64,000 nucleotides of DNA from Schaalia vaccimaxillae DSM 15804 (GCF_000420425.1 NZ_ATUX01000005.1:372001-436000), one strand, 5' to 3'. Counted from the first letter of the stretch, positions 15,123 to 26,663 are shown. Notes: generated by a model not told the origin, from the sequence alone. Program-made: numbers and translations.

Positions 15123-16394
15123 ATGGATGCTAAAAATAGTTGGGCATCGCATCGTTTGGCGCTGCATCGAGCGCAAGATCCGCGCCGATACAGGCCGTTG
15201 TGCGCATTGGTTTCAGTTCTTTTTTCTGTTGTTCTGTTTTTTGCTACCACGATAGCTTTTGTCTGGTTCGACTTGTCGCGTGCTCTCAATAAGAATTCTC
15301 TCGACACTGCTGAAATTCGTCAGTCGATTTCCGGACAGTCTGACGACGAGAAAAAAGTGGATCCTCTTCTTCCGGGTGAGCCTCTCAATATTCTTGTGTT
15401 AGGAATTGATTCGAGAAAAGATCAATCTCCTAATTTTGGATCTATTGAAGATGCTGAAGGTGTGCGTGGTGATACGACGATCCTAGTGCATATATCGCGT
15501 GATCGAAGCTCAATGACTTTAGTTTCTATTCCAAGGGATTTGATGGTTCGGATTCCGAATTGCCGTCTTCCGAATGGTGAAGAGTCGATGGAGACTTTTG
15601 GTCAAATTAATTCGGCGATGATGATCGGTTCTGGTGCTGATTATGATATTGCTCATGGTGTTGCGTGCGCACAGTCAACGGTTGAGAATCTTACAGGTCT
15701 TCAAATCGACAACTTCGCGGTAGTTGATTTTAGAGGGTTTGAGAGTGCGGTAGATGCTCTTGGAGGTGTTTGGTTCGATGTTCCTCAAGACGTTGAGGAT
15801 CCGGAGGCGAATGCTCATCTTTCGAAGGGATGTCAATTACTAAATGGTGAGCAAGCCTTGGGATATGTCAGGGCACGTAAATCGCTTGGTGATGGATCAG
15901 ATACGTTGAGAATTGGAAGACAGCAAGAATTTGTTGCAGCTCTTGTGCGAGAGGTCTCCCGGAAAGTTTCAAATGGCGATCTCCCAACTTTTATTACTTT
16001 TCTTCGAAGTGTCTTAAGTGTTTTGCAAGTATCTCCGCAACTTGCATCTCTTGAAACTGATCTATCGTTACTTGTGACAGTCGCAAATCTCCCTCAGGAA
16101 AATACGCGGATAATTACGATGCCGCGTGAGCCGTGGGTAGAGGATCCCAATCGGGATCAGCCTCAAGAGCCGTATGCTTCTCAACTCTGGCAATCTCTTC
16201 GTGAAGACACCCCGTTGCCAAGCGAAATCGGGTATCTCTCGGGTGATGGGCAGTCATCCGTGGCTCCGGAGGCGACAGATTTGGAGCAGGCTGAATCTCT
16301 TGAGGAAGAGGAAGAGATGGAGTCAACGATAGCGCAATCATCAGTGGCGCCTGAGACGCATCCGCAGGTTACTTGTCCGCCTAATAGCCGTTGA
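15123..16394 (+). CDS. LytR-CpsA-Psr family cell-envelope polymer ligase
   Basis: 423 residues. Cytoplasmic N-terminus, one membrane span (about 27-50), then the extracellular LCP domain: NILVLGIDSR, RGDTTILVHI, LVSIPRDLMVRIP, the FAVVDFRGFESAVDALGGV block and YVRARKSLGDGSDTLRIGRQ with its conserved arginines. LCP enzymes move glycopolymers from lipid carriers onto peptidoglycan or proteins. An acidic Pro/Ser-rich tail follows the domain. Codon use is AT-richer than in the core genes, suggesting transfer or relaxed selection. A secreted peptidoglycan-binding protein follows. Confidence 0.93.
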   Translation: MDAKNSWASHRLALHRAQDPRRYRPLCALVSVLFSVVLFFATTIAFVWFDLSRALNKNSLDTAEIRQSISGQSDDEKKVDPLLPGEPLNILVLGIDSRKDQSPNFGSIEDAEGVRGDTTILVHISRDRSSMTLVSIPRDLMVRIPNCRLPNGEESMETFGQINSAMMIGSGADYDIAHGVACAQSTVENLTGLQIDNFAVVDFRGFESAVDALGGVWFDVPQDVEDPEANAHLSKGCQLLNGEQALGYVRARKSLGDGSDTLRIGRQQEFVAALVREVSRKVSNGDLPTFITFLRSVLSVLQVSPQLASLETDLSLLVTVANLPQENTRIITMPREPWVEDPNRDQPQEPYASQLWQSLREDTPLPSEIGYLSGDGQSSVAPEATDLEQAESLEEEEEMESTIAQSSVAPETHPQVTCPPNSR

Positions 16395-16536
16395 GCTGGT
16401 GTTCTTTCAGATAGGAAACTTTAGTTTATTGTTTTTAGAGCCTTTTGCCTTCATGCCTCTTCCTGTTGCTTGCGTATCAAGATAATCTGATGAAGTCACA
16501 CAATGACGTGTGACGTAAAAGGATCGAGGTCTTCAA

Positions 16537-17117
16537 ATGTCAAACATCAGATACTTTAAAAAGGAGTGTTCACCACCGCTGTGACGGCGGCACTACTTTT
16601 TGTTTCCACTGCGGCGAATACCATGGAGATATCCGAACAAACAGAGAGTGCGTCGAATCGGGACGTTCCAGTGGCTCCTTATGTTGATGGTTCAGAGATT
16701 GCTCCGTTGTGTATTGGCCTACCAACAGATCCGTCGGAGCTTCCGCAACTGGAAGATATGTTGTTCATGAGAGCCGCCTCTGTGGAATGCAACGACGCAT
16801 ACACGCAAACGGTCATGAAAGGGACCGCATATGTCCGAATTCCAGCGTGGATGCCTGCTCACGGTTTTAGTTACAATTGCTATCTTGAGCGATGGTCTGA
16901 AAATCGGGGGGTAGCTGAGCTCCAGTATTCTTTGAAACACTGCAACGGCCAGCAAATTGCAGTAGATGGTGTTTATGGGCCGGCAACTGAACAAGCAGTG
17001 AAGAACGTGCAGTACATCCATGGTCTCTATGTCGATGATGTGTACGGTCCTGCAACTGGAAATGCGATGAAGTGGAAGGCATATAACAGCCAATGCATTC
17101 GTGTGTCTCTGACCTGA
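16537..17117 (+). pseudogene. secreted peptidoglycan-binding-domain protein, frameshifted in its signal peptide
   Basis: A good ribosome site (GAGG) precedes ATG 16537, but that frame stops after 15 codons. Adding one A to the run of five at 16558-16562 joins it to the long frame and gives a textbook signal peptide: MSNIRYFKK, then GVFTTAVTAALLFVSTAANT. The mature part has about 150 residues and ends in a PG_binding_1 domain with two VYGPAT repeats (near 16969 and 17041). Without the extra base, translation would have to start at a GTG (16566 or 16581) with no properly spaced ribosome site. It may be a sequencing error, a real mutation, or slipped-strand switching. Confidence 0.75.
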
Positions 17118-18271
17118 GGTAGCTCCGAGTCGGCATCTTTCGCTACTTTCCGTTGGTTGAGCGGTTGTGATGCCAAAGAGATTCTTGGCATCACAACTGT
17201 CTCAATGAGACTCAGACTCTTGCTCAGATACGGGTTTTATCTTCTCCGAGGGGTGTTCTACGTTCTCGAAGAGCAGCTCGTATCGTTCATTCGCGCAATG
17301 TTTCTTACTGCGGCGTCAGAAAGTCTGATTTTAGTCGCGTCGCATCAGTCGGCTTGCCTGAGCCGCGAATTGCCGAGCGACAACGGCTCTGAGTGATGTG
17401 TCAGTTGATGTGAACATCTGGCGCTGAATGAAGGCAAATTGAGTCTAGGTCGCTCTGAGTTTTTCACAGTATGGATTGGTCGAAAGGGCACTGTGACTGC
17501 ACGCTTACGTTTGGTCTGGTGCCGTCTACGTGTTCACGGACATTTTAGCGGCGGTGTCTAGGTAGCTGGGATCCTTCGACTCTTGAGCGACACTAGTTAT
17601 TTCTGCGATCGGGTTTTCATCCTCTGAATGTTTGATGGAGCCGATGACACCTGCGAGTGTTTGTTCCAATAGGTGCTGTAACAAGAAGATAGAATTGGCA
17701 AGTTCTTCAAGCTCACCTAGATCAGAAGTCGAGGTTTTTGAATCAGATGCCTTCTCAGCGCGTGCGGCTCTTGAGAGGGGCCGAGTCTGAGGTGCATAGC
17801 TTGCTCCGTCCGAACGCGTGAAAAGCACATCTCTGTACACGAACATTGGCCAGATCTTCTTGCAGTCTTTTCTACGCGAGCAATCCTGTCAACAACGACA
17901 AGATCTGAAGAAGGAATACGGATCATGCGGGCTTGCCGCACGCGAGTTCCTGAGCCGGGCAGATTACCAGCCCAACACGAATTGCGGGACTGGGGATCAA
18001 GCGACGGAATTGTGGCCCGAACGAATCCGGTCAATGAATCACGACGCTGTGAACCTCATCCACAATCGGAGTAGGAGGTTATGAGAGACATGCCAGGTGC
18101 GTGAGAGGGCATACACCCCGCGAAGCAAATGCGCCCGACTGAAACCCTGACTTACTGGCACCAGCAAAGCGAAAAATCTCGGTCATAGCAAGACGAAAGC
18201 TCGTATTAACCGCAACTTTGGGTGCCCTCCGCGGAAAATGACGCGGTTAGAGCCCTGTAGAGAACAAATAA
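17118..18271. other. 1.15-kb low-coding region
   Basis: Mixed-composition DNA with short frames on both strands, none with a family signature. The best is a minus-strand frame listed separately. Another minus-strand frame (18034-17717) contains a protein-like stretch (RIPSSDLVVVDRIARVEKT) and overlaps the first, so a broken gene spanning about 18.0 to 17.5 kb is possible. Confidence 0.45.
17526..17846 (-). CDS. hypothetical protein, possibly the end of a broken gene
   Basis: 106 residues, polar, with one leucine-rich helix (ELANSIFLLQHLLEQTLAGV) and no recognised domain. There is no clear ribosome site. A second minus-strand frame overlaps its start and could be the 5' half of the same ancestral gene after a frameshift. 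Confidence 0.3.
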   Translation of the reverse strand: MFVYRDVLFTRSDGASYAPQTRPLSRAARAEKASDSKTSTSDLGELEELANSIFLLQHLLEQTLAGVIGSIKHSEDENPIAEITSVAQESKDPSYLDTAAKMSVNT

Positions 18272-18300
18272 AATCCCGCGAGGCTGGGCCTTGCGGGATT
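18272..18300 (-). terminator. terminator of tRNA-Lys
   Basis: 8-bp perfect stem (18272-18279 with 18293-18300). On the minus strand it is followed by a U-rich stretch (complement of 18263-18271), just past the tRNA 3' end. Confidence 0.75.
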
Positions 18301-18305
18301 GTCTG

Positions 18306-18379
18306 TGCCCCCTCAGGGATTCGAACCCTGGACACCCTGATTAAGAGTCAGGTGCTCTGACCAACTGAGCTAAAGGGGC
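18306..18379 (-). tRNA. tRNA-Lys (anticodon CTT)
   Basis: Read on the minus strand: acceptor GCCCCTT paired with AGGGGGC, anticodon loop CTCTTAA, T arm CAGGG-TTCGAAT-CCCTG, discriminator A. CCA is not encoded. Confidence 0.96.
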
Positions 18380-18555
18380 GCTGCCGAATCTCTCCGGCGA
18401 CAGGAAAGAACTTTACGCACCTGGACGCCGCATTGTCCAATCCGTGAAGCCGCTCGTGACGTGGCGTTCGTCTCCCCAGGCGTATTTGAGCAAACGACCT
18501 GGCGGCACAGACCCAGTGTGCCAATTGAAAGCCTGAACGGAGAGAGGCAGGGGAA

Positions 18556-18625
18556 CGAGATCCACCGTTATGCGTTGATGCCGGTTCGTCTACGAGCAGG
18601 CGTGGGCGGATAACGGTGGATCTCG
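18556..18625. repeat. 16-bp perfect inverted repeat upstream of rpoB
   Basis: Arms 18556-18571 and 18610-18625 (CGAGATCCACCGTTAT) flank a 38-nt spacer, about 100 nt upstream of the rpoB -35. The long spacer and lack of a T-run argue against a simple terminator. It could be an operator or the trace of a small element. Confidence 0.7.
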
Positions 18626-18730
18626 GCGTTAAAGGTGGGGTGTTCGGGGAACGCAGGCGAACTCGGCGGAAAAGTGCACCCTGTGGCAAAGCGATACTCT
18701 TGTGAATCGCGTGACAAAAGCCCTGATGCG

Positions 18731-18759
18731 TTGAGAAGGCGACACTCTACACCTAGACT
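18731..18759 (+). promoter_or_regulatory. rpoBC promoter
   Basis: -35 TTGAGA (18731-18736), 17-bp spacer, -10 TAGACT (18754-18759). This predicts a start near 18766 and a leader of about 125 nt before the TTG start of rpoB. Confidence 0.75.
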
Positions 18760-18890
18760 CACTATTTGCGCCTTATTGTGCCCGAGGTGTGCCGTACCCA
18801 CCCGCTTTTACAGGCGCTGAGCGGAATGGACGGTATCAGATAGGGGCCGAAGGTGCTTTGCGCAAGGACAAAAGCAGGGAAGGATCCCCT

Positions 18891-21800
18891 TTGGCTGCCA
18901 GTAGCACTGCCAACCAGCCCAGGAACCGCATCTCATTCGCCAAGCTCAGCGAACCCCTTCAGGCCCCGAACCTTCTGGGTCTTCAGGTCGAGAGCTTCGA
19001 TTGGCTGCTGGGCAACGACGCGTGGAAAGCTCGCGTAGAAGCCGCACAAGCTCAGGGACGCCACGACGTCCCCGACACCTCCGGTCTGGAAGAGATCTTC
19101 GAAGAGATCTCCCCGATCGAAGACGTCGCAGGCACCATGTCGCTGTCATTCCGCGACCACCGCCTTGAAAAACCCAAGTACTCCATCGAAGAGGCCAAGA
19201 CCAAGGACTACACCTACTCGGCCCCGATGTACGTCACCGCCGAGTTTATGAACTACGAGACCGGCGAAATCAAGTCGCAGACCGTCTTCATGGGTGACTT
19301 CCCCTTGATGACACCGCGCGCGACCTTCATCATCAATGGCACCGAGCGTGTCGTTGTCTCCCAGCTCGTGCGTTCCCCCGGCGTGTACTTCGAGCGTGTC
19401 TCGGAGCGTTCCTCTGACAAGGACACCTTCGGCGCGAAGATCATTCCCGGACGCGGAGCCTGGCTCGAGTTCGAGATTGATAAGCGTGACGCCGTGGGCG
19501 TTCGCATCGACCGCAAGCGCAAGCAGTCGGTGACGCACTTCCTCAAGGCCATCGGCATGACAGAGTCTGAGATCCGTGAGTCCTTCAAGGACTACCCGAT
19601 CCTGCTTGAAACCCTGGATAAGGACTCCGTCCAGACCCAGGAAGAAGCCCTGCTCGACATTTACCGCAAGTTGCGCCCCGGCGAGCCTGCCAACGTTGAT
19701 GCTGCGCAGACCCTTCTGAACAACTACTACTTCGATTCCAAGCGCTACGACTTGGCTAAGGTTGGTCGCTACAAGATCAACAAGAAGCTGGCCGTGGATG
19801 CCGACCCGAAGTCGTCGACCCTGTCTCTGGAAGACATCGTCGCCACCGTTAAGTACATGCTGGCTCTGCACCAGGGTGAGAAGACTTTCGCAGGCATGCG
19901 CGCAGGCGAGGCCGTCGAGGTTCGCGTTGAGCCCGACGACATCGACCACTTCGGTAACCGCCGTATCCGCGCAGTGGGCGAACTCATCCAGGCTCAGGTC
20001 CGCACTGGCCTGGCCCGTATGGAACGCACCGTGCGCGAGCGCATGACCACGCAGGAAGCTGACTCGATCACGCCTCAGTCGCTGATCAATATCCGCCCCG
20101 TGGTTGCTGCGATCAAGGAGTTCTTCGGAACCTCTCAGCTTTCGCAGTTCATGGACCAGAACAACCCGCTGGCTGGCCTGACCCACAAGCGTCGCCTGTC
20201 GGCTCTGGGCCCCGGTGGTCTGTCCCGTGACCGCGCCGGCATGGAGGTCCGTGACGTTCACCCCTCGCACTACGGCCGCATGTGCCCCATCGAATCACCT
20301 GAAGGCCCCAACATTGGTCTGATCGGTTCGCTGGCCACCTTCGGACGCATCAACCCCTTCGGCTTCATTGAGACCCCCTACCGTGTTGTCAAGAACGGCA
20401 AGGTCACCGACGAGGTCGAGTACCTGACCGCCGACGATGAGAACGCGCACTTCATTGCGCAGGCTTCCTCTCCTCTGGCCGAGGACGGAACCTTCATCGA
20501 AGAGCATGTCCTGTGCCGTGTTGCCGGCGAAGACCCCAGCTTGATTGCACGCGATCGCGTGGACTACATGGACGTGTCCGCACGTCAGATGGTGTCCGTG
20601 GCCGCCGCTTTCATTCCCTTCCTCGAGCACGACGACGCTAACCGCGCACTCATGGGCGCGAACATGCAGCGTCAGGCTGTGCCGCTGCTGACCACCGAGG
20701 CCCCGCTCGTGGGCACCGGCATGGAGCGCCGCGCCGCCGAGGACTCCGGCGAAATGATCCTGGCTGCCCACTCCGGTGTTGTCGCTGAGGTCAGTGCCGA
20801 CATGATCATCGTCTCGACTGACGAGGGCGGACGCGACACCTACCGCCTTGAAAAGTTCGAGCGTTCCAACCCCGGTAACTGCACCAACCAGCGCGCCATC
20901 GTCAATGAGGGCGACCGCGTCGAGGTCGGCACCGTCCTCGCCGACGGCCCCGCCACCGACAATGGTGAAGTTGCCCTGGGCAAGAACCTCCTGGTCGCCT
21001 ACATGTCGTGGGAAGGCTTGAACTACGAGGACGCGATCATCCTTTCGCGTCGCGTGGTTGAAGAGGACGTCCTGACTTCGATCCACATCGAGGAATACGA
21101 GGTCGACGCCCGCGAAACCAAGCTCGGTGAAGAAGAGATCACCCGTGATATCCCGAACGTCTCCGAGGAATCCCTGGCTGACCTGGACGAGCGCGGCATT
21201 ATCCGCATTGGCGCCGAGGTCACCGCTGGCGACGTCCTCGTCGGTAAGGTCACCCCCAAGGGTGAAACCGAACTGACCTCGGAGGAACGCCTGCTGCGCG
21301 CCATCTTCGGTGAAAAGGCCCGCGAGGTGCGTGACACATCCCTGCGTGTGCCTCACGGTGAAGAAGGCATCGTCATCGGTGTGCGTGAGTTCAACGATGA
21401 GGAAGACGACCTTAACCCCGGCGTCAAGCAGACCGTCCGCGTGTACGTGGCCCAGCGCCGCAAGATCACCATTGGTGACAAGATGGCTGGACGTCACGGA
21501 AACAAGGGGGTTGTCTCCAAGATTCTGCCCGTCGAGGACATGCCGTTCCTCGAGGACGGAACCCCCGTCGACATCATCCTCAACCCGCTGGGTGTGCCCG
21601 GTCGTATGAACGTCGGCCAGGTTCTCGAATACCACCTGGGTTGGCTGGCCCACCAGGGCTGGGATGCTTCCGAGGCGGTCAAGGCTGGCGAGTCCTGGAC
21701 CCGTCACCTGCCTGCTGATGGCATCACCACCGAGCCTGAGTCCCTCGTGGCAACCCCCGTGTTCGACGGCCTTGAAGCCGAAGAACTCCAGGGCCTGCTG

Positions 21801-22367
21801 CGCTCCGTGAACCCCAGCCGCGATGGTCAGCGTCTGACTAACGAAGAGGGCAAGGCCCGTCTCTTTGACGGTCGCTCCGGCGAACCCTTCCCGTACCCGA
21901 TCGCGGTCGGCTACACCTACATGCTCAAGTTGCACCACCTGGTCGATGACAAGATCCACGCCCGCTCCACGGGCCCGTACTCGATGATCACGCAGCAGCC
22001 ACTGGGCGGTAAGGCCCAGTTTGGAGGCCAGCGCTTCGGCGAGATGGAGGTGTGGGCCCTCGAGGCTTACGGCGCAGCCTACGCCCTGCAGGAATTGCTG
22101 ACCATTAAGTCGGACGACACGACCGGCCGCGTCAAGGTGTACGAGGCAATCGTTAAGGGCGAGGACATTCCCGAGCCCGGTATCCCCGAGTCCTTCCGAG
22201 TGCTCATCCAGGAAATGCGCTCGCTGTGCCTGAACGTCGAGGCTCTCGACGCGGCTGGCAACGCCATCGACCTGCGTGACCAGGACGAGGACTTCAACGC
22301 GCGCGAAGACCTGGGTATCTCCTTGGAGGCCCGTCCCAACGCCGCCGCGACCATTGACGCGATCTGA
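18891..22367 (+). CDS. rpoB: RNA polymerase beta subunit
   Basis: 1158 residues from TTG 18891, chosen because GGAAGGA ends 6 nt before it and because family proteins begin shortly before [12 protein letters not shown]; frames further upstream are unsupported. It forms the catalytic core of RNA polymerase with rpoC downstream. The rifampicin-binding segment (about residues 410-445) reads [20 protein letters not shown], then [11 protein letters not shown]. The Asp, His and Ser positions most often mutated in resistance (516, 526, 531, E. coli numbering) are unchanged; Ser522 is Ala. The C-terminal KPETINY-contacting region and [20 protein letters not shown] are intact. Cotranscribed with rpoC, 9-15 nt away. 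Confidence 0.98.
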   Translation: MAASSTANQPRNRISFAKLSEPLQAPNLLGLQVESFDWLLGNDAWKARVEAAQAQGRHDVPDTSGLEEIFEEISPIEDVAGTMSLSFRDHRLEKPKYSIEEAKTKDYTYSAPMYVTAEFMNYETGEIKSQTVFMGDFPLMTPRATFIINGTERVVVSQLVRSPGVYFERVSERSSDKDTFGAKIIPGRGAWLEFEIDKRDAVGVRIDRKRKQSVTHFLKAIGMTESEIRESFKDYPILLETLDKDSVQTQEEALLDIYRKLRPGEPANVDAAQTLLNNYYFDSKRYDLAKVGRYKINKKLAVDADPKSSTLSLEDIVATVKYMLALHQGEKTFAGMRAGEAVEVRVEPDDIDHFGNRRIRAVGELIQAQVRTGLARMERTVRERMTTQEADSITPQSLINIRPVVAAIKEFFGTSQLSQFMDQNNPLAGLTHKRRLSALGPGGLSRDRAGMEVRDVHPSHYGRMCPIESPEGPNIGLIGSLATFGRINPFGFIETPYRVVKNGKVTDEVEYLTADDENAHFIAQASSPLAEDGTFIEEHVLCRVAGEDPSLIARDRVDYMDVSARQMVSVAAAFIPFLEHDDANRALMGANMQRQAVPLLTTEAPLVGTGMERRAAEDSGEMILAAHSGVVAEVSADMIIVSTDEGGRDTYRLEKFERSNPGNCTNQRAIVNEGDRVEVGTVLADGPATDNGEVALGKNLLVAYMSWEGLNYEDAIILSRRVVEEDVLTSIHIEEYEVDARETKLGEEEITRDIPNVSEESLADLDERGIIRIGAEVTAGDVLVGKVTPKGETELTSEERLLRAIFGEKAREVRDTSLRVPHGEEGIVIGVREFNDEEDDLNPGVKQTVRVYVAQRRKITIGDKMAGRHGNKGVVSKILPVEDMPFLEDGTPVDIILNPLGVPGRMNVGQVLEYHLGWLAHQGWDASEAVKAGESWTRHLPADGITTEPESLVATPVFDGLEAEELQGLLRSVNPSRDGQRLTNEEGKARLFDGRSGEPFPYPIAVGYTYMLKLHHLVDDKIHARSTGPYSMITQQPLGGKAQFGGQRFGEMEVWALEAYGAAYALQELLTIKSDDTTGRVKVYEAIVKGEDIPEPGIPESFRVLIQEMRSLCLNVEALDAAGNAIDLRDQDEDFNAREDLGISLEARPNAAATIDAI

Positions 22368-22382
22368 TAGGGAGAGTTGACT

Positions 22383-25300
22383 TTGCTGGACGCAAGAACG
22401 TTCGACAGCCTGAAGATCACCCTGGCCACGGGTGATGACATCGCCTCGTGGTCCCACGGTGAGGTGAAGAAGCCGGAGACCATCAACTACCGCACGCTCA
22501 AGCCCGAGCGTGACGGCCTGTTTGGTGAGCAGATCTTCGGCCCCACACGCGACTGGGAGTGCGCGTGTGGAAAGTACAAGCGTGTCCGTTACAAGGGCAT
22601 CATTTGTGAAAAGTGCGGTGTTGAGGTCACCCGCTCGAAGGTTCGCCGCGAGCGGATGGGTCACATTGACCTGGCTGCCCCCGTCACCCACATCTGGTAC
22701 TTCAAGGGCGTGCCCTCACGCCTCGGCTACGTGCTCAACCTGGCGCCGAAGGACCTGGAGAAGGTCATTTACTTCGCCGCTTACATGATCACCGAGGTCG
22801 ACGAGAAGGGCCGCGCTGAGGACCTGGCTGACCTGCGTGCCGAGTTTGAGGTGCGCAAGAAGCAGATGGAAGCCAACCGCGACGCTGCCATCAATGAGCT
22901 CGCCGAAACCATCGAAGCCGATTTGGCGAAGATGGAATCCGAGGGCGCAACCGCCGCTGAGCGTGAGCGTGCCCGTAAGGCCGGCGACCGTCAGATGGCC
23001 AAGGTTCGTAAGAACTACGACTCGGACATTGATGGTCTTGAGGAAGTGTGGGAGCGTTTCAAGAACCTCAAGGTCGGCGACCTTGAGGGCAATGAGATGC
23101 TCTACCGCGCGATGGTTGCCAACTACGGCACCTACTTCAAGGGCGATATGGGCGCTTCGGCGATCCAGAAGCGTCTGGAGACTTTCGATCTTCAGGCCGA
23201 GGTCGATGCTCTGCGTCAGACCATTGCCAATGATTCGGGTCCGCGTAAGGCTCGTGCCATTAAGCGCCTTAAGGTCATCAACGCCTTCGTTGCCACCGGC
23301 AACAAGCCCGCGTCGATGGTCCTGACCAAGATTCCGGTGATCCCGCCGGATCTGCGCCCCATGGTTCAGCTGGATGGTGGCCGTTTTGCGACCTCGGACC
23401 TCAACGATCTGTACCGTCGCGTGATCAACCGCAACACCCGCCTCAAGCGCCTGCTTGAACTGGGCGCGCCCGAGATCATCGTTAATAACGAGAAGCGCAT
23501 GCTTCAGGAGTCTGTGGATGCCCTCTTCGACAATGGTCGTCGTGGTCGTCCGGTGGCGGGCCCTGGTAACCGTCCCCTCAAGTCCATTTCGGACATGCTC
23601 AAGGGCAAGCAGGGTCGTTTCCGTCAGAACCTGCTGGGTAAGCGCGTGGACTACTCGGGCCGTTCGGTCATCGTGGTTGGTCCTCAGCTCAAACTGCACC
23701 AGTGTGGTCTGCCCAAGCAGATGGCTCTGGAACTGTTCAAGCCCTTCGTCATGAAGCGTCTGGTTGAGAAGAACTACGCGCAGAACGTCAAGGCTGCCAA
23801 GCGCAAGGTGGAGCGTCAGCGACCCGAGGTGTGGGACGTCCTCGACGATGTCATTCGAGAGCATCCTGTGCTGCTCAACCGCGCACCTACCCTGCACCGT
23901 CTGGGTATTCAGGCCTTCGAACCGCAGCTCATCGAGGGTAAGGCTATTCAGCTGCACCCGCTGGCCTGTGGCGCCTTCAACGCTGACTTCGACGGCGACC
24001 AGATGGCAGTCCACCTGCCCCTAGGTGCTGAGGCTCAGGCCGAAGCTCGCATCCTCATGCTGTCGACGAACAACATCCTCAAGCCTTCCGATGGTCGCCC
24101 CGTGGCGATGCCGTCGCAGGACATGATCATCGGTCTGTTCCACCTGACATCCACGCCGGATCCGTCCATCGAGGTTGCCAAGGACGACAAGGGCGCGAAG
24201 ATTGTTCCGGCATTCTCCAGCCCCGCCGAGGCTCGTATGGCCTTCGATCGTGGGGACCTGGACCTCAACGCCAAGGCGTTGATCCGCTTTGCCGGAATTG
24301 TGCCCCCGGCTGGCTGGGATGCGCCCGAAGGTTGGGAGCAGGGCGACGACGTCGTCCTGGAGACCTCACTGGGTCGTGCGATCTTCAACGAGCAGCTGCC
24401 CGTTGACTTCCCGTACGTCAACGAGGTTGTCGGCAAGAAGCAGCTGGGCAACATTGTCAACACCCTGACCCAGCACTACCCGAACGTGCTGGTGGCCGAG
24501 TGCCTCGATGCGCTCAAGTCCTCTGGTTTCCACTGGTCGACGTGGTCTGGCATCACCATTGCCTTCTCCGACATTCAGGCTTCCCCGCGCAAGCAGGAAA
24601 TCCTGTCGTCCTACGAAGACAAAGCCGCTCAGATCCAGGATCAGTACGAGACCGGCTTCATTTCCGAAGACACCCGCTACGAAGAACTCGTGGCCCTGTG
24701 GCTGCAGTGCACCGAAGAGGTCGCTGACGACATGCGCGCCAACTTCGACGAGCGCAACACCGTGTACCGCATGGTGAACTCTGGTGCTCGTGGTAACTGG
24801 TCGCAGGTTCAGCAGCTTGCTGGTATGCGTGGCCTGGTGTCCGACCCGAAGCAGAAGCTCATTGAGAGCCCGATTAAGGCGAACTACCGCGAGGGTCTGA
24901 CGGTTCTCGAATACTTCATCGCTACCCACGGTGCTCGTAAGGGTCTGGCCGATACGGCTCTGCGTACCGCTGAGTCCGGCTACCTGACTCGTCGTCTCGT
25001 TGACGTCTCCCAGGATGTCATCGTTCGCGAGGCCGACTGTGGCACCCGTCAGGGTGTCAAGATTCAGATCGGTCAGAAGAACGAGGACGGCCAGTGGGTC
25101 GCTCTGGACACCGTTGACACCACCGCTTACGCCCGTAACTTGGCGCGCGATGCGGTCAACGAGGCCGGAGAGGTCATCATGCCTGCCGGAACCGACCTGG
25201 GTGACGACGAGCTGGTTCAGCTTGTAGCCGCCGGTGTTGGTGAGATTACCTGCCGTTCCGTGCTGACCTGTGAGTCGGCCGTTGGCACCTGCGCCGCCTG

Positions 25301-26282
25301 CTACGGCCGCTCTTTGGCCACCGGCAAGCAGGTTGACATCGGTGAGGCCGTGGGCATTATTGCTGCACAGTCCATTGGTGAGCCCGGCACCCAGCTGACG
25401 ATGCGTACCTTCCACACCGGTGGTGCTGCTTCGGCTGCTGACATTACGCAGGGTCTGCCGCGCGTGCAGGAGCTCTTCGAAGCTCGTACGCCCAAGACCG
25501 AAGCGAAGATGACCGAGGCTTCGGGCCGCGTCCGTATTAATGATGATGATCCGGCGAACCGCCACATCATCATTACCCGAGACGATGGCCAGGAAGACCT
25601 TGACATTGAGGTCTCGCGCCGTCAGAAGCTCCTGGTTGCCGAGGGCGACCACGTGGTTGCGGGTACTCCGCTGACCGAAGGGCAGCTCGACCCCAAGAAG
25701 GTCGTGCGCATTATGGGCCGTAACGTGGCGCAAAAGCAGCTCGTTGACGAGGTCCAGAAGGTCTACCGTGACCAGGGCGTGGGTATCCACTCCAAGCACA
25801 TTGAAGTCATTGTGCGCCAGATGCTGCGTCGCGTAACGATCCTTGAATCCGGTGACACCACCTTCATGCCTGGTGAACTGGTTGACCGTATGGCCTTCCA
25901 GTCCCAGAACCGCAAGGTTGCAGCCGAAGGTGGTCAGCCTGCGGCTGGCCGTCCCGAGCTCATGGGTATCACGAAGGCTTCGCTGGCCACCGATTCGTGG
26001 CTATCGGCCGCATCCTTCCAGGAGACGACGAAGGTTCTGACCGAAGCTGCGATGAACGGCAAGTCCGATGCCCTCGTTGGCCTCAAGGAAAACGTCATCC
26101 TCGGTAAGCTGATTCCGGCCGGTACCGGCCTGGCCCGCTACAACCGAGTCAACGTTGAGCCCACGGCTGAAGCCCTGGCAAACTCCAACTACTCCGAGTT
26201 GGATTTCCAGGACGGCGAGGTGTCCGAGGACTTCCTTGACGCTCTTGGTTCAATCGACTTCGGGATGACTTTCCACGAGTGA
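22383..26282 (+). CDS. rpoC: RNA polymerase beta' subunit
   Basis: 1299 residues from TTG 22383, placed 8 nt after GGAG; TTG 22377 is only 2 nt away from the site and less likely. Zinc-binding Cys cluster near residues 60-80 ([20 protein letters not shown]), the catalytic magnesium loop [15 protein letters not shown] near 532, the second zinc cluster ([19 protein letters not shown]) and the trigger-loop segment [16 protein letters not shown]. The insertion after the first zinc motif, with a long charged helix (about 140-220), is normal for actinobacteria. Confidence 0.98.
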   Translation: MLDARTFDSLKITLATGDDIASWSHGEVKKPETINYRTLKPERDGLFGEQIFGPTRDWECACGKYKRVRYKGIICEKCGVEVTRSKVRRERMGHIDLAAPVTHIWYFKGVPSRLGYVLNLAPKDLEKVIYFAAYMITEVDEKGRAEDLADLRAEFEVRKKQMEANRDAAINELAETIEADLAKMESEGATAAERERARKAGDRQMAKVRKNYDSDIDGLEEVWERFKNLKVGDLEGNEMLYRAMVANYGTYFKGDMGASAIQKRLETFDLQAEVDALRQTIANDSGPRKARAIKRLKVINAFVATGNKPASMVLTKIPVIPPDLRPMVQLDGGRFATSDLNDLYRRVINRNTRLKRLLELGAPEIIVNNEKRMLQESVDALFDNGRRGRPVAGPGNRPLKSISDMLKGKQGRFRQNLLGKRVDYSGRSVIVVGPQLKLHQCGLPKQMALELFKPFVMKRLVEKNYAQNVKAAKRKVERQRPEVWDVLDDVIREHPVLLNRAPTLHRLGIQAFEPQLIEGKAIQLHPLACGAFNADFDGDQMAVHLPLGAEAQAEARILMLSTNNILKPSDGRPVAMPSQDMIIGLFHLTSTPDPSIEVAKDDKGAKIVPAFSSPAEARMAFDRGDLDLNAKALIRFAGIVPPAGWDAPEGWEQGDDVVLETSLGRAIFNEQLPVDFPYVNEVVGKKQLGNIVNTLTQHYPNVLVAECLDALKSSGFHWSTWSGITIAFSDIQASPRKQEILSSYEDKAAQIQDQYETGFISEDTRYEELVALWLQCTEEVADDMRANFDERNTVYRMVNSGARGNWSQVQQLAGMRGLVSDPKQKLIESPIKANYREGLTVLEYFIATHGARKGLADTALRTAESGYLTRRLVDVSQDVIVREADCGTRQGVKIQIGQKNEDGQWVALDTVDTTAYARNLARDAVNEAGEVIMPAGTDLGDDELVQLVAAGVGEITCRSVLTCESAVGTCAACYGRSLATGKQVDIGEAVGIIAAQSIGEPGTQLTMRTFHTGGAASAADITQGLPRVQELFEARTPKTEAKMTEASGRVRINDDDPANRHIIITRDDGQEDLDIEVSRRQKLLVAEGDHVVAGTPLTEGQLDPKKVVRIMGRNVAQKQLVDEVQKVYRDQGVGIHSKHIEVIVRQMLRRVTILESGDTTFMPGELVDRMAFQSQNRKVAAEGGQPAAGRPELMGITKASLATDSWLSAASFQETTKVLTEAAMNGKSDALVGLKENVILGKLIPAGTGLARYNRVNVEPTAEALANSNYSELDFQDGEVSEDFLDALGSIDFGMTFHE

Positions 26283-26307
26283 TCGCGTGAAGTGATTGTT
26301 TGATCAA

Positions 26308-26345
26308 CTGCGAGGGTCCGGTACGAAAGTTCCGGGCCCTCGCAG
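26308..26345 (+). terminator. terminator after rpoC
   Basis: 14-bp stem with one G-U pair (26308-26321 with 26332-26345) and a 10-nt loop, 25 nt after the rpoC stop. There is no long T-run, so efficiency is uncertain. Confidence 0.7.
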
Positions 26346-26385
26346 TGTGTCCCGCAGTATGCGCTGTACTTCACGTACTGGTCCT

Positions 26386-26415
26386 TTGACCCCGATGTGA
26401 CTTCACCAGTAGTCT
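26386..26415 (+). promoter_or_regulatory. promoter of the str operon (rpsL)
   Basis: -35 TTGACC (26386-26391), 18-bp spacer, -10 TAGTCT followed by GG (26410-26415). It predicts an rpsL leader of about 240 nt; no gene is seen in that leader. Confidence 0.75.
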
Positions 26416-26663
26416 GGTATGCGGTTCCCGTGTCTTCACGGGTCACTCTTCGTCGGCCTCAGGTCGACAGCGGGCTCCGTCCGTCGGAGCTCCGGGCGTC
26501 ATTCTCTGACCCGGCCAACTCGGCCTCGTTATCATGGCGCGCCGGCCCCCAGACGGACACCTGTGCGTCCGCAGAAGGGGGGCCAGAAGTCGCGGATGAC
26601 TGACTCAATAGGGCCCACGACCTTGTGTCAAGGGCCGCCGACGGAATAGAAACTGGAGTACCA

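Noticed and set aside
17157-17396. 79-codon frame with a hydrophobic stretch after the peptidoglycan-binding gene
   Set aside because: No ribosome site, no family match, and it lies in decayed DNA; coding potential is not convincing.
20295-22691. Very long minus-strand open frame opposite rpoB
   Set aside because: Exact antisense shadow of rpoB and the start of rpoC; composition follows the sense codons and it has no family signature.
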